From: Rostratula benghalensis
Taxonomy: Eukaryota > Chordata > Aves > Charadriiformes > Rostratulidae
Assembly (NCBI GenBank): GCA_013399305.1
Contig: VXAI01000087.1
Coordinates: forward strand, 1,233,199 to 1,297,198
Direction: 5' to 3'
DNA length: 64,000 nucleotides
Shown here: piece after piece, positions 35,023 through 48,100 of the stretch
Position numbering within the stretch: the first letter of the stretch is position 1
How the letters are laid out: each line of letters starts with the position of its first letter
Position numbers and translations under genes: made by a program
The notes under the pieces: generated by a model
Seen by the model: only the letters and a program-made list of their open reading frames with translations
Database searches by the model: none
What the model was told of the DNA's origin: nothing

Positions 35023-36530
35023 TCATCAACAGAAATGGTGTCTAGACAAAATTCAGTTAACACTAGCAATTCAAATGAATGAAAAGGGTTGGGTGTTTTT
35101 TTGTTGTTTTTTTTTTCTTCCATTTTTGTTTTTTTTTGCACAATACTGTATTTACAATGAGTAAATGACGTTTTAAATTCATTAGTTCATAGCAATGCTT
35201 TCTTCCAAAAAGGTAAAAATTCTTAGTAACAGAGAGTAAGCATCAACAGCCACCTCATTTATTTATACAATAAAAATCACAAGAAACCACAGTCACCTAG
35301 AAAAAAAATAAAGACAAGCTTAAGAACTAGTACAATAAAATGATGCATTGAATTAAGTTACATTAATCGCATAGAATTTGTGTAAAAAGTATGTAGAAAA
35401 AACACCTGATGTAACCTGTTACAGTCATTGACCAGTTATGAGAGGTACAGAGGGTTATACAGGTAGATATGTGTGAAAACTGTCCATACTGTTTGACCTG
35501 GGGAGGAAGAGAAGAGGGGTTGCACCCCCTTGCATACACTGATAAAAACCCTGTTTTGAATATGGCCTCTGAAGTTTGTAAGGCATATATAAGAGGTGCA
35601 CTTGTAACCAACTGGTTCTGGAACAAACTCTTGGGGCATCCCCACCCTTGAAATCAAAGGTGATGCTTGGAACTATGAGTAAACAACCACCCATCGAATA
35701 TCACCAAAGTGTTTAGTATCATTCCTGCCGGTCTGAGGGATCCAGATAGCTCCAGGCAGAGCAAACCTAGTAGTGAAAACAGGACTGAAACCTCGCACGT
35801 TTCTCTCGGGTACATCACAAATCCTGGCCAAAAGGTCCCAGACCCACCTCCTGGCGCTCGGGGGGGCTGCTCCTTCCCCTGCTCCCACCCCGTCCCAAGC
35901 CCAGGGGGATCCTCCGGTTGCAGGGACGAGCCCGGGCGGTGACGGCAACCTCCGCTCGGCTTCCTCCGAAACGGAAGGGTCGTTTGGGTTCGTAGCCTGG
36001 GACCGTCTCTGCTTCTAAGCAATCAATGAAATCAAACACTGCCAGTTGCCATTTCTATTTTAGGACACTACTTTCTTTCTGCATGCCCTTAATTAGCCAA
36101 AAGGGACAACAGCGGCACGGCATCAACCACGCAGTGACTTTCACCTACAGAAAGGGCTCTGCCCACAGTCCCTACAATTTGTACAAGAACAGGAGTCATC
36201 TAACCGGCTTTTTAGCAGTCGTTTGGTTGGATAATGACCTTATAAAAAGGTACTTTTAGCATTCCTTCCTGCCAAAAAAGCGATTTCATTTGCAAAAATG
36301 GCGACGTTATCCGTGTAATACCTTAAAATGCATATCAACATTGGACTTCGATATAAATAACACCTATCTTGGTGGAGTGTAGGAAAATACTGTACACTTA
36401 GTCTTTGCAAGTAATGCCATTAAAATTTTGAGAGTAAAGGGAATAATTATTCTACAGACCACCACCAACAGATCTTTTAAATATACACACCGTATTAGAA
36501 CATATGCATATACACATATATTGTATTCTA

Positions 36531-36577
36531 CAGCATCAGATCTGATGCCTGAGTCATGAAATACCCCGAGGGGTATT
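36531..36577 (-). promoter_or_regulatory. BACH2 3' UTR element A: 16-bp palindrome, TGAGTCAT and a small hairpin
   Basis: The perfect palindrome GCATCAGATCTGATGC (36533-36548) is followed by TGAGTCAT (36550-36557). Then come the inverted arms AATACCCC/GGGGTATT (36560-36577). The first 27 bases recur at 37701-37728 with 25 of 28 aligned positions identical. Function is unknown. Confidence 0.5.
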
Positions 36578-36643
36578 ATAAATATACATATATGTATTAT
36601 AAACAGGAAAATACACAAACACACACTCTGACTAGAATTATAG

Positions 36644-36661
36644 ATGTATGTATACATACAT
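36644..36661. repeat. 18-bp perfect palindrome in TA/CA-rich DNA
   Basis: ATGTATGTATACATACAT is its own reverse complement. It lies in a low-complexity TA/CA segment of the BACH2 3' UTR (about 36480-36680). Confidence 0.7.
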
Positions 36662-37700
36662 ACACGTGTTATATATATGGATATAAAATTAACTTGGACT
36701 GTGTTGGCAGAGACAAAACTGAAACGAAGTCAAAATCTGTTGGGAAAATTTCTAGCAGGAAAGAGAGCATAAGTTCTTTATGTTAATGGTTTTAGTTGCA
36801 CCTCACTTCTGATAAAAATAAACCGCTCCATACTTAGCAGATCCCCACCTTATGCAAGGCCATCAGCTCCACTGCTCATACTGAGCTAAACCTTCTCTAG
36901 GCAGCCCTAAAATTTAGACTTTTAAAATGCTGCAACCGCAGGCTACAACGTTCACGCATGGGCATCTCCAGACGCGTCTCAGATCAGGAAAAACAAACAA
37001 ACAAACAAAAACCCAAAAGAGATGAAAGCAGCGTTCCCCAGGGAGGATGTGAAGAGGAGCAAACCACGAGCTCGTGTAAACCTGGCAAATGTTCCCCTCG
37101 TCTCACTGCACAATTCACTGAGGGTTCTGTTCTGCAAACCCTCCCCTCTCCTTCTCTCAGCCACCCCAGCAGCCAATTACAACTGGGGACTGTGGTGCTG
37201 ATTCTAGAATTGCGGTGCTTCACTGAGCCTTCTACCAATTTCATTTTGTTACAGGAGTATAGTGATTCCAGCATGCAGATTTATTGACTTTTATTTATTT
37301 CTTAGGCAATCATAAAGTTACATATTAAAAAAAAAAATCTAACTATACATCTAGGCTTTTTAACTTCTGTTTAAGCGCTCTCTAGAATACAGACTTGACA
37401 AAGTGATGGGCTCCAGATTAATGACCACACCATCAGCCTTAATAATTTCTCTGGCAGCAGTTAATCCATTTTAGCAAAGTTACTTATCATCTAGTTCCCA
37501 CTCTCCTTTTTAAAGAGAAGTAGCAGTTAGCATACTAATCACTGTGGCTTGCCTTTGCAGCACATTTTACTTCCTTGGGAAAAAAAAAATAATACAAGGA
37601 TTAGATCCAAAAATATAGTGCATCTTAAAAGCAGCATATACCCTTAGAAAGACATTTAATAAATTACTTGTACAATATATAAAATAATAGTTTTATACTG

Positions 37701-37728
37701 CAGCATCAAACTCTGACGCCTGAGTCAT
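37701..37728 (-). promoter_or_regulatory. BACH2 3' UTR element B: second copy of the TGAGTCAT element
   Basis: CAGCATCAAACTCTGACGCC then TGAGTCAT, matching element A (36531-36557) at 25 of 28 aligned positions. The inner palindrome is broken in this copy while TGAGTCAT is unchanged. Confidence 0.5.
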
Positions 37729-39002
37729 CACACGTTAGGAAGTCTGTGATATAAATACTGGGATCTCCTGATAACACAGCCAACATTTTTGCTTTTGTTT
37801 TGTTTTCTGTTCTGTTTTCTCTCTCTTGTTTTTTCTTTTTTTTTAATTTTTTTTTTTTTTGGTAAGACTACCTTTTTGTTCCAGAATCAGCTTTGCAATG
37901 AGTTTTAATTGTGTTCAAGGCACCCCCAGAGAACGCAGAGAAACAAACACATTATATAGTGTAGTACTCACCTGACAAAGCATAACAAGCCCAAATGAAA
38001 ATGAGGTTTCCTGGCGACACAAGTACAGCCACGGTAAAGGAAAAGGGAGGACTAGGAGCAGACTGGACAAAAGCTTGAAGGGCTCACACGCCCAGGAGAG
38101 CGGTGACAATGTCCAGTGGAGAGATGGGGGTCTCACCACGCCATCCCCAAGCAGCGCCCGACAGGACCGATGCTGCATGTTATCATCTTTGACAGAAGCA
38201 AGGAGATTCTTACTTAAAATCGTGGTGACCACTGACCAAACTCTTTAAATTCATAAATACTTCAGTCAGTTGGGTGGGGGTTTTTTTGTTTGTTTGTTGA
38301 TTTTTCTTTTCCAATTTCCAATGGTATCCTTGTGGTCAGTTGTTTTGACCTCACAAAACAAGAAATGGTGGGTATGGTCAACTGGTGTGTCCAGCTCTGA
38401 AACGAATTCTCCCCATGTCTTCCTTTAACGTTAGCCCAGTAACCGTGCTTTGAGAGCCACGTGGTTCGGAACAGCAAAAAAACCCTCACAACAGAATAGA
38501 AACAAAAACCAAACACCACCACCAAAAAAAACCCACCAAAAAACCATGATACATGTAAAATATAGGAAGTGATGACATGAAACCAGCCACTTCTAATGGG
38601 AAAGAAGGAAATCAAACATCCAGAAGAGCTCGCGGGGGAGGGAAGGAGAGAGAGAGAAGACGAGAGAAAGGTTGAGGAAGAGACACTTATTTGAGCAGTG
38701 GTTTTAAATATCAGTTCCCAAGGTAGAGGAAATCAAGAGACCCAGCACCAGTATGAAGCCAGGCCAAACCTAAGAGCTGCAGCGCAATGGGTTGTGTGGG
38801 TGGGTTTTTTTAAACCGTTGGAATGAGGTCAAGAGTACCAGTTGCACATGAGTTGTTAGTAGAGTAACTCTTCATGTCAGGAAGCAAGTTAAAACTTGGT
38901 TTTATACTCAATAAAACATTCTATCTATTCATATATATAGGAGGTCACTTAAAAATAAAAAAAAAGGCAACAGAAAAACATCTTTAAAATACTGTGTCAG
39001 TT

Positions 39003-39052
39003 NNNNNNNNNNNNNNNNNNNNNNNNNNNNNNNNNNNNNNNNNNNNNNNNNN
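39003..39052. other. Assembly gap, 50 N
   Basis: Fifty undetermined bases, followed directly by runs of C and A. The size is probably nominal, and real 3' UTR sequence may be missing. Confidence 0.98.
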
Positions 39053-39808
39053 CCCCCCCCAAAAAAAAGTAGCTATGACTCTATAATGTGATTCACATTT
39101 AGTTTTAAATTCTAGCTTTCACCATGGTCTCATAGAAACAAAACTTCTCTGCGAAGCACAGAACTGCTTTGCAACGTCAACAAATTCAAAAGAAAACCAA
39201 ATCCTGTCCCCCATCCCCTCCCTGGCCCTCCAAAGAGCTTCTCAGTTTCCTGCAAAAGATGGCTGGGGGGGAGGCTTCAGGTATTTTTAGTTTAAGCTCT
39301 TTTAAAAAGAAAGGACAACTCCTCCCCCTTTTTCAACCGTGTGAATTAGGAGTCTATGGCATTTGTATATTTTTGAACATTTAAAGGTAAGGATTTTGTA
39401 CAGTAATGATTAATACTTAAACATAAATATTTTCCTACATTATATACTAGTTTTTCTTTGTACATGCGGGGGAAAAAAAAATATTTTCAACAAACATGGC
39501 ACATGCTATCTGCATTTCCTCCTCAGTAGCTTGGCTACAACAGTTTGGGCGAAGAGGATAAAAGCAAGACTTTGTGGCGAGTGGGTGACGGTCCATGAGC
39601 AGAGTCTGGAGATGGAAGAAGTGGAGAGAGGGAGCTGATTCCTCCTCCAGGGTCAAGATGTTCATCTACTGAGTGCCTCAAAAAACACACCAGCGCACAC
39701 CTCTAGTGTAAACGTTAGCGCAGAAGACCACATTATCACTTAGTGCTTCTGAGAAGCTGCTTCCCCACACTTCTTTTTTTTTTTTTAAATAGGTGTGAAC
39801 AGCTGGTC

Positions 39809-39833
39809 TTTTTTTTTTTTTTTTTTTTTTTTT
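39809..39833. repeat. T25 homopolymer
   Basis: Twenty-five T on the plus strand (A in the BACH2 transcript), with a shorter T run just before it. Confidence 0.9.
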
Positions 39834-39952
39834 GTCAGCGAGAACAAACAATATCAGCCAGTAAAGCACATGACAGTTGTCGTTGATAAAGCCACGCAAC
39901 CTGGCACAGGTAGGGCAAAGAACCACAAAATAAAAACTCAGTACACTTAGAA

Positions 39953-39972
39953 TACTACTACTACTACTACTC
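39953..39972. repeat. TAC trinucleotide microsatellite
   Basis: About seven tandem TAC units in the BACH2 3' UTR. Confidence 0.85.
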
Positions 39973-41247
39973 ATTAAAAAAGCATTAGGAGGATGTTTTT
40001 CTGTCTACACTGTACATACAGATGTTATGCTTGGAAAGCTGCTGTCTCACACAGTCCTAGCATGAGTCAACATTGCTTTAAGAAACAAATCCAATACAGT
40101 TCCAACTAAGCCAATTCACTGAGTAGTCTCCTTTGAGACAGCGCTCTTTTAGCTCTGGTTTGTGCTGAGGGCAGTGCTGCAGGATGAGAGAGGATCCTGG
40201 AACACAAGAATTTGACGGGTGAACGACCGAATCAGGGTGTTGGCAGGTGTATGTTGCGCTCCTAAGAGGATACAGTGCTAACTTGACTTCTGTAAGGAAA
40301 CCAAAGTCAACAACTAAGGGTCGGATCCCGCAACGCCGCCTACGCAGGCAGGATCACTGGTGTCACCAGACCCCCCTCTGCAGCTCAGGTCTGGTGAGGA
40401 GAACAGGTAACGGCTGAGGACAGCTGAGGTGAGGCTCTGGGGACTAGCCGGAGCAGCAGTTGCTTCCATGAGTAAAGGACACAGAGCGGGGCTGGAGGGA
40501 AAAAAGCTCCACCCCCACCCCTACCCCCAAAGTGGATTGATGTGATCTCCTTTTGCTTTACTTCGTGGAACGTTTGATGATCCAGTTGTCAAATACTTTT
40601 TTCTCTAAAGAGTGAAATATACTTTCCCCTATAAGAACCCAAAAGCATCATTAACAGCACTTAAACTTGGTTTGTGAAACAGAAAGAAGTCTGAATACAA
40701 AAATAATTCAAGCAGATTCTCTTTACAAATTGTATAGTGAATTCAGTATTTGGCAAGACCGTTTTTACTACATAATGAGCTCCTGAGTGTTTGTCTATTA
40801 GCTAAAACTTTTCTATTTTCTTTAAGCCATAAAGCAAAGAAAACCATATACTCAAGTTACACTGAAGTCACGACTTCATTTATGAAAAGAGGTTTGACCA
40901 GAAAAACTCAGTGCAAGTGGCAAAGTTGACCATTACTGTACAGTATCTGCAAGAAAATAAAATAACTCCACATTGCTCAAGTGGCACGAAATGGCTGTGC
41001 CAAAAAAAAAAAATTGTCTGTAATAAAATCTCAAATAAGTTTCCAACATTAAAATTTTATAAATAAGTACAAATCGAATGATATTGCTGAACTGCGAACC
41101 GAGAGAAACAAAAAATTATCGTGTAACAAGTTACCAAACTAGTTCTAGCATCGAAGACAAAAAGGAATGTTGGAACTTGTTTATACAATAGAAAGGAAAG
41201 CTTCCAGTTTGTAGGATGAGAAAAATTGAGGCATGCAGGGACTTTTG

Positions 41248-41291
41248 CATATGGATATATATATTTTATATATATTATATATAATATGTAC
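41248..41291. repeat. TA-rich palindromic repeat
   Basis: Alternating TA runs around ATATATATTTTATATATATT; self-complementary low-complexity sequence in the BACH2 3' UTR. Confidence 0.75.
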
Positions 41292-41684
41292 AGTTTAGCT
41301 ATAAAACTTTGATGTGTAAAGAAGCTGTCTTCAATGAAAAATTGAACATTCAGAGGAAATTCCTGAGTTAGGGTTTTGTGACATGGGCCACTGAGAAAAA
41401 AGCTGCGGTTGGGTCCTCAGAGGTGTTATGTCCATCCCTGTTAAGATTGAAATCAACATACAAAAACAGACAGTGTTGCCACTGCTTCGTTCCCTGCCTG
41501 AGCAAGGGATAGCACCATTGTGAAGAGAACTCCTGCTTGTAGAGAGGAGGGAATACTTAAAAACAGTATTGCTGCTAAGACCACTGTAGTGTGCACCAAA
41601 TACGTTCTTCTAGACAACAAATGAACATTGCCACTGGCTGACTGAAGAACACCTGACCAGGTGTAACGTTAAGGTTACAAGTCA

Positions 41685-42164
41685 CTAGGTGTAATCTTTC
41701 CTAGGTTGTTCATCTGTTGTACATTTATCAGTCATTTCCTGACAGAAGTCTACCGTGACCGTTTGGCTGCTCTGCTCTGGTGGAAGCTCTCTCTCGGGGT
41801 AAGTACCTGTGTCGGCTCCATCCAACCCCCCGCCGGCTGAACAATTTTCTGAGATGTTGTTGGGCAGCCAGGGCGCTCCCAGTTGCACCGAGCCTTGCTC
41901 CGAGCAGCACTGCATGCTTTCCCCGACGCACTGGGAGGTCACCAGGCTCTGCTCCACGCCAGCCGGGGAGGGGCTGATGGTGGTGGCTGGCTGTAGGTCC
42001 ATGGGTCTGAGAACAGGGCAGTATCGGTGAAGAGCTTGGATCTGTTCCGGGCTCTGCATGTCTCTACACACTTCTTGGGAAAGACACGAGAAGTTGTCTA
42101 ACAATTCTCCCATGCTTGCTTTCAGCTGGTTCCTTTCCGAGAGCAATTTCTCTTTCTCACATAC
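41685..42164 (-). CDS. BACH2: BACH2 last coding exon: end of leucine zipper and C-terminal tail
   Basis: It starts [20 protein letters not shown], completing the leucine zipper, and ends [20 protein letters not shown] then YT and TAG. Both ends are almost identical to mammals, including the C-terminal cytoplasmic-localisation region; the middle (about 41780-42000) is divergent. The acceptor is TTTTCCAG on the minus strand (42165-42172). Confidence 0.97.
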   Translation of the reverse strand, partial: VCEKEKLLSERNQLKASMGELLDNFSCLSQEVCRDMQSPEQIQALHRYCPVLRPMDLQPATTISPSPAGVEQSLVTSQCVGESMQCCSEQGSVQLGAPWLPNNISENCSAGGGLDGADTGTYPERELPPEQSSQTVTVDFCQEMTDKCTTDEQPRKDYT

Positions 42165-45100
42165 CTGGAAAAGAGAGAAGGCATCTTAGGGTGAGGAAGG
42201 GCCAACTGCCAGCTGTGTGCTCTGGGTAGGGATGCAGCAACACCTGAGAAGAAGACCAACATGTCACAGAGGAAAAGTCACTAAGACATCAGGTATTTGA
42301 CCACCATGAGGTCTGCGTGGATGGCAGTTTGGGAAACATCTGGAGAAAAAACATTTGAGTTGGAAGAGGACAGAGATACAAGTTATTTCAAAGGGAGTGC
42401 TAGTTCCCTTAGTAGACCAAGACTGTTTGATGGATGATATAAAAAAAAAATCAAAAAAACCCCTTTTTGATGTAGAAAAGCCATTATCCATCTACACAGC
42501 AAGAAATCAGGGTTTAGTTCTTGAAGTGAGGGTATGTTGCAGAAGTTCAGTTCACCCTCTACCTGCTGGGCTGGGTGCACCTGCTTTGACCCGTGTGCCA
42601 GCCGAACCCTCATTACCACTGAGAGGTGTCTTATTCAGAGGAGAGAAGCTGAGCGTGTGCTCTGTGGCCTTCACCGTCGCTCATCTTCTTCTGTCCTGCT
42701 GCTTAATGGTTTGGGTTTGACCTAATCAAGAGATTTTTATGAAGATGCACGTGGAAACTCTGAAAGCTGGTGGGCTTGTACACTCAGTACGAGCAGCTCA
42801 GTGTCATCTCCCCTTTGTTCTGCTCAGGCTCTGCCTGCTGGGCTCCCCAAAGTCCTCCCCTACCAACATCTAGCTCAAGTGTTTTCAGAGTGTCACTGCG
42901 TCAGGGGGCTGGCTCAAGGAGGAGACTGGGTGAGAGGCAGGACAGTACCGGTGAGGAGGAAGAGTTAGAGAGTTTGGTGGAACTTATTTTTTTGTGTAGG
43001 ATTCAAAACCTGGGGAAAAAAAAGCTGTTCTGCATCCAACAAAGCACTGGTAAGGCACCCAGCCCTAGCTAGCGCAGGCTGGTGTGTGATGTGCTGTGGT
43101 GGGAGTCATCTCCATCTTAGACCTCACGTGGTTGGCAAACCCCCTGAGGGGTGAATGCTGCCCTCCCCATGCTTAGGAGGCAGAGGATTAGGCACAGAGA
43201 CAGACCCAGCCTGGGGTTATACCTATAAAAACTGATGGTTTTTCACTCAGTGCAGACTGACCGGGATGGTCCCGTTGCATCACTTTCTGTCCCAGGAAGG
43301 TGAGCACACAGCTCAAGGGAGCAGAAAAGATTTTGTAGAGTACCAGAGCTATTTTCAGAGCAGAGCTGGCCTCAAAAGCAGCACAGCCGTGTACCTCCCC
43401 TAGTAACACTGCTACACCCAAGCTGCCTCAGCGTCTGAAGTGTCAAAACTCCACAACTCAGATAATCCAACTATGGGTGGCTGTTGACAGCTGATAGTAT
43501 TGCCCTGGGTCCAAAGCCCACACTGGAAGCATACAGCTGTGCGAATGAGAAAGAGAGCAGTGCACATGAAAAGAACCAACTGCTAAAATATTGATAAATC
43601 TATCAAGAGAGCATAAAAATAATAAAAAAATAAACAGATGCTCAAGTACATCTTGAGATAATGAATTATGGAAGAGAATATGCTGCGAGTTGCAGGGAAA
43701 AAAGGGAATGTGAGTGGGTAGACGGATGGCTGAGGGAAAGCAGGCAAAGAAGAAAATTACCTACTAAACTCAGAGAATACGACGATTTCACTCCCTGTCT
43801 GCTGTGAAACCATCTGTGTCAAGAAGATGAGTGTCTTAACAGGACGTAAGTGCAGGGGTAAAGGGGTCTTTAATGAAAAAGACCCAGCCAAGTGAAAAAC
43901 CCTTAAACCCCAGTACAATTACTATTTCAAGAGACTGGAAATTACTGGTCAAAACATGGACAGCAGATGGAATTTCCATGATTGTGTATCGTGTATGAGA
44001 AGTCAACTGGAGTTTCAGTGTTGGTTCTCCGAAGATAAAAAGTAAAATCTCGAAGTAGACTACTGCCTTGGACAGCATGTGTATAAGGGAGGGTAAGAAT
44101 GCTTGGAGAGGCAAAGTTAAAGTTGCATGAGTTGAATTCTGCTGCTACTCCAGCCCTTAGGTTGCTGCCCCTAGTGATCCCCGCTGGAGAACAAGAGACA
44201 CGTTCTCTTCCCCATCCTTGACCCAGTGTAGAGGGATGGGCATGTGCAGCCAAGACTGGACCTGCTTCTCCTGACACCCTGGATGAGGAGCTGCTTTTTC
44301 ACCCTGCAGAACCTTTGACTCACCCCACACGTACTATGGATTATGCTCAATATTTTGTTTATCTTTGATGCTTTACATCAGCAGAGCACTACTCTGAACA
44401 ATAGTTTGATTTTTATTTCTTTTTTTTTTTTTTTTTTCCTTTTTTTTCCCCCATCCAGGGCTTCAGCAGCACAGCATCTGAAGACTTCACAGGCCTTGAT
44501 GATGGAAGTCACCCAACCAGCTTGTGGGGTCAATGTCACCTCCCGGTTACAGACAGGAAGCAGACAGGCACAGGCAGTAAGTGAGGAACCCAAAGGCAGG
44601 CAGCTTTCTGCCATTTGCGAGGTGACGGTAACTCAGCTGCTTCCAACAGATCCCTGCCTCTTTCACACTACGTTTGCCACAGCTTGCGCAGAGAATGAAG
44701 CACAACGAAGCCTACACTACAGGCCACTTGCAACACGCAACCTGTTATGACAAGAACAAGAAGTACCTCACTCCCAAGACCCACCAAGTTCAGGCTACAA
44801 CTGAGCATGTTCTAAACGTGCACATGGACATTTAAGTAAAAGCCTCCAAATAACCTTTAATTTTAACAGAAGCTGATTACACAGAGATCTTGGTAAGGAA
44901 ACCAACTTCAGCTCCTTTTGTTTTATCTATGTGAATGAATTATTACTCAAACCCTTGGATATTCAAAGGCTGGGTTTAACGCTGGACTCCTAAATCTATG
45001 CTGCACAATGAAATTAAACTGTCCAGTCCTGCACACTGCACACCCACACCTCTTGCAATGCCTGAACTGGGACTACTACATTATTTTTGACATCTCAGAA

Positions 45101-48100
45101 AGCTTTTAGGACTTTTAAACAGATGAGGAGGGGCTAAGCTGTTCTGAAGTTCCAGTGTCTCATTTCTTCCACTGAGTGACACCCTGTGAACGTGGTGCCT
45201 TACGCCACGACCTTTGTCTCGAGCCTTTTTTTTGGTTGCGTACCAGCTTGCTTGCTCAATGGGCAAAGGATGGCAGAGAAAGAGGAGCAGGGCCCTGTTA
45301 TGGTTTGAGGAACCACATAACAACTTATTGTCGTTCAGATAATATGGTTGACAGTATCAGTTCTATCACCTGATGACCCCTCCTCACCCAGGATAGGGGA
45401 AACAGGGAACACAAGGAAACGCGAGGGTTGAAATGTAAATTGATTTACTAGAGAAAGACAAAATAATTAAGAATAATACTAAAGAACCAGCATTAATCCC
45501 AATACTGATATAAGATATACAAGAATTATACTTGGCCAATTCTATCAGCTGGAAGCTGTGTGCTCCCAGCAGTGGACAGCAAATGTCAGACACTGCGAGT
45601 TTTTGGAGGAAAGGAAAGGTCTCAGGGGTCTGGCACCAGGGCAGGGAGTTTTCTGGACCGCCACCATCAAGGGAAATCCAACTACGTAGCAAACTTTTCT
45701 AATTTATATTGAATGTGATGTCCATGGTATGAAATAATCTTGATCTCCAGCTTGGGTCAAATGGCCAGGCCTTGCTCCTCCTCGTCCCTGCACCTGGCAA
45801 GGCTTGAAAACACTGAGACCTTGAATCTCACAGAGCCTGGCCATAAAGTAAACATTTTCATGAATTTAGGCACTAGAGTCTTCTAAAAGTGCCATTTTCC
45901 CCAGCATTAGAAGAAAAATGAGTCCTGTGTCTCAACCCAGGACAGGTCCTCAGACCACAGGGGCACAAGAAGGGGTCAGGTCAGGTGCCTATAGCTAAGA
46001 TGTCTACATCTGATATGGCTCTCCAGGTGATCTCGTTCAGCGATGGAAAGGAAGAGGCACTTCTGGGCTGTATGTCACCTCTGCTGCAGGATGAGACACG
46101 TTAAGACTCGACAGGTAACTATTTCTTTTCACTAACTGTAAAGGAAACCATGAAAACCAGCTCCAGTGCAGGTGTCTGTAATGTAGACATCTGTGTTTAG
46201 CCACCCAAACCACACCTGAGGTGTTCGTACCTTGACCGAAGGACAGAGGAGTTTCCTCAGCAGCCATTTAGCCTCACTTATCACCTCATTCCTTTAGATT
46301 AAAATGTGGCAGCACTGTCCACTGATATTTTGGCTCTCAAGGAACTTGAGCAGGGCACACTTTGCTCTCCTCTCTGCAGCAGTCTACTGCTGGAGACACA
46401 CATCAAGGAGGGTTGGAACAATCCACATGAAATCAGTGCATGGACGTGAAGGTTTGTGCACCCGTGGAGTGAGAATAGGCCTTTTGTGCTAGATGGTCCT
46501 TTACTCACCCCATGATGATTTCAGCCCACAGCACACCAGGACTGTTAGATGGTAGAAGACAGCAGGAGCAAGGAGGAACATACTCTCACTGACCTACACC
46601 AAAGGTTGACCACTTGTCTGCCTATTTACATTCCTGGCTTTGCACTTCCATTCCCACTTCTGCCACTTGCTCAGTGAATGAAAGAGCTGTAGCAATGGCA
46701 CAGAGAGCTGAAATGTCTTGAAAATGCTGAGCTGCCTTCTAGCACACCAAAGAGAAAGAAAATCTCTGTGTAGAGATGAAGCTGGCCTTGTCACACTACT
46801 GTGTCACACCTGTTTAGACCAGACAACCTCTGAAGGTCTCTTCATACTTAACTCTTTTGAGGACTCCGTGAATCCCTGACTAAGAGATTGCTATAGCAGT
46901 TAGCCATGGAAATGGAGCTCAGATTAGGAAATGCCTTTGTGGATTGTGTAAATAAATTAAACTGCAAGAAGGGAGCTGAGATACAGGCTTCCCTCCTCTT
47001 CCAACTCAACAGTCTACTCTTGAGATATCAAAACAAAGAGGTATCTTACTCTCATTCCACTGGAATTTAATCTTTTCCATATATATTGTGAAACACACAC
47101 ACATTAACAGTTTTTTATCTATTACATTTTCACACTAGCGCCTCCACTTATATATAAACTGACTGAACCCACTAAACTCTGGACAGGAATGGCTGTTTGT
47201 GCCCTGCAAGCTGTGGCACAAGGGTGAGAGGGGCTGTAGTGAGAGCACAGAACTCACCAACTTGCGGATTTCACATTCTAGGTTCTGAATACAGTCCAGT
47301 TTCCTCTTGCGGCAGCGCTGAGCTGCAATTCGGTTCTTGCTGCGCCGGCGGACGTCATGGATGAACTCGAGCTGCTCTGAGGTTAGCTTGTGCATCTTTA
47401 TCATCATCTGGAAATCATTCCTTGGAAGATCTGTGATTTGATCAACAGGAAAAGGAAGTTTCACCTAAAACAAACAAATACGAGACAAGAGCAGAGTCAT
47501 ATTTTGCCTGCTGAATGCAAGCAGAACAAGAGTGAGCGGAAGGACCATTAGCTATGCTGCCGCCCTCTAAACAAACAACACATCAAGTTTTACATTGAGC
47601 AAGGTTTTTAACACTCCCTTGTGGAACATTGTGGAGGTCCAGCTGGTAGAAATCAGATGATAATTGTACTGAAATCAGCAATACAGGTGAATCCCAAGTA
47701 AAAATTTTATCTTTTTAAAAAGCTCTAATAACAGATCATGCATTAAAAGAAGGCTCTGTCTACCAAGAAACACAGCCTTTTGGAAACAGTTAAGTACCTT
47801 GGTGCTATTAATTTACAAACTAATTTCAAGGAACGGGCTATTACCGCAGCAGGAAACCTGTCTCTGCACAGTCTGCAGGACTGGAAGTTTGATTAGGTGT
47901 GAGGTTAAAAATGCAACCTGACACCTCAAGTGGATGAAAAATACCGTATTGCAATTAGGAAAGGCTGCCTAATCAGCATTTCAGCTGAGCAGTGCACCAT
48001 ATAAGAAGAAAGGGTCAGAAGGAGTGTGATGCAACATATTCTGCCTTGCTAAAAGATAAGCATTTTGAAATAAAACCACATTTGTTGACATTCTAATATT

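Larger units (their letters stand above)
35000..41684 (-). other. BACH2: BACH2 3' UTR, long, interrupted by an assembly gap
   Basis: After the BACH2 stop (41685) the minus strand has no other gene and no mobile element for almost 6.7 kb. The lower end is set by AATAAA on the minus strand at 35017-35022 (GAAATAAAGACATATC), followed downstream by a GT-rich stretch (about 34930-34970). Mammalian BACH2 mRNAs also have a several-kilobase 3' UTR and are heavily regulated after transcription. Contents include TA/CA repeats, a duplicated palindrome/TGAGTCAT element, T and A tracts, a TAC repeat and the N gap. Extent is inferred. Confidence 0.65.
42165..47257 (-). other. BACH2 last intron
   Basis: It is mostly unique sequence, with one solo LTR (45296-45944), a T tract near 44418-44438 and a possible CR1 scrap near 46811-46875. 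Open frames such as 44343-44750 and 42355-42720 show no family features. Confidence 0.7.

Noticed and set aside
44343..44750. 135-codon frame in the BACH2 last intron
   Set aside because: It starts in AT-rich sequence, passes through a T tract and has no homologous look.
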